From NCBI GenBank assembly GCA_023433185.1, contig JAEZEN010000269.1:1-5169 (forward strand): 5,169 nt of DNA, written 5' to 3'. How positions within the stretch are numbered: the stretch's first letter is position 1; every line of letters begins with the position of its first letter. Shown here piece after piece: positions 4,893-5,169 of the stretch. Made by a program: the position numbers and the translations under genes. Source of the DNA: Pseudomonadota bacterium. Its GTDB lineage: Bacteria; Pseudomonadota; Alphaproteobacteria; Rhizobiales; Kaistiaceae. A model generated the notes under the pieces. That model saw only the letters and a list, made by a program, of their open reading frames with translations. It ran no database searches and was not told where the DNA came from.

Positions 4893-5169
4893 ATGGCACG
4901 GCGACTTGCCCTTCTCGTCTTCGTGCTCGTGCTCGGCGCGAGCTTCGTCGTGGCCGATTTCGGCGCGGTGCCGAGCGGTGACGCGACCGCGGAGGCGCAG
5001 CAGGCCAAGAGGAAGCGGCCAGGCCTTTTCGAGCGCCTGTTCGGCCCCCGCGAGCGCGAAGCTCCACCGAAGGCGGCGCCGCGCAGAACCAGCAATCCGC
5101 CCGCCTCGTCGCCGAGCAAGCGCCGGGCCACGCCCAACCGCAAGTCGACGCCTCCGGCGCGGACGACCA
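4893..5169 (+). CDS. Secreted basic proline-rich protein, N-terminal part (possible DUF459/SGNH protein), runs off window
   Basis: Ninety-two codons are open from ATG 4893 to the window end without a stop. Residues 1-5 are 'MARRL', a basic n-region. About 5-22 are hydrophobic ('LALLVFVLVLGASFVVA'), a signal peptide or anchor, so the product is probably exported. Residues about 35-92 are rich in Lys, Arg, Pro, Ala and Ser, with a short amphipathic patch 'PGLFERLFGPRERE' (43-56). This architecture, together with the galU and transglycosylase neighbours, resembles rhizobial DUF459 (SGNH-hydrolase-like) proteins, whose catalytic domain would lie beyond the window. That identity is from memory of the family and is not proven here. 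ATG 4884, three codons upstream in frame, is an equally possible start; neither has a good ribosome site. The unbroken frame, codon usage like its neighbours and plausible signal peptide argue that the gene is real. Confidence 0.6.
   Translation, partial: MARRLALLVFVLVLGASFVVADFGAVPSGDATAEAQQAKRKRPGLFERLFGPREREAPPKAAPRRTSNPPASSPSKRRATPNRKSTPPARTT

Noticed and set aside
4868..5143. Minus-strand open frame opposite the last gene
   Set aside because: It is Arg/Ser/Ala-rich with no signal or domain. The plus frame has a plausible signal peptide and continues past the window.

Overview
The base composition is very GC-rich and the codons favour G or C in third position. The protein sequences and gene set (QmcA/NfeD pair, arabinose-5-phosphate isomerase, GalU, an MltB-type transglycosylase, and a basic secreted protein with an 'LFERLFG' patch) point to an alphaproteobacterium, most likely of the Hyphomicrobiales (Rhizobiales). 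The lineage is an inference from protein style and gene order, since no marker RNA is present. All five complete or nearly complete genes are ordinary chromosomal envelope genes. I see no transposase, integrase, CRISPR array, tRNA, rRNA or phage gene.

Layout. Positions 1-788 (+) hold the C-terminal four-fifths of a QmcA-type SPFH membrane protein, cut by the window edge. It overlaps by 4 bp an NfeD/YbbJ-type membrane protein (785-1228, +). This pair converges tail-to-tail, with a 3-nt gap, on a leftward pair: a KdsD/KpsF-type arabinose-5-phosphate isomerase (1232-2245, -) lying downstream of galU (2363-3232, -, GTG start). A 270-bp divergent spacer (3233-3502) separates galU from a secreted MltB-family lytic transglycosylase with a C-terminal peptidoglycan-binding domain (3503-4726, +). 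Two strong hairpins follow (4729-4828). The window ends inside a new rightward gene starting near 4893, encoding a signal sequence and a basic, proline-rich segment; it is probably the N-terminus of a DUF459/SGNH-type secreted protein.

The genes share an envelope theme. GalU makes UDP-glucose for polysaccharides and glycolipids. KdsD makes arabinose 5-phosphate for Kdo of the LPS core. The transglycosylase trims peptidoglycan. QmcA and NfeD form a membrane-quality or microdomain module.

The most interesting regulatory signal is a GGAACC-N16-CGTT element on the minus strand upstream of galU (3328-3353). It matches the alphaproteobacterial general-stress sigma factor (EcfG/RpoE2/SigT) promoter consensus exactly and suggests stress control of galU-kdsD. 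A one-mismatch version lies just upstream of the last, truncated gene. The galU leader also holds a 12-bp palindrome and a 9-bp inverted repeat. I found no credible evidence of a new multi-gene system; the findings concern regulation and detail.
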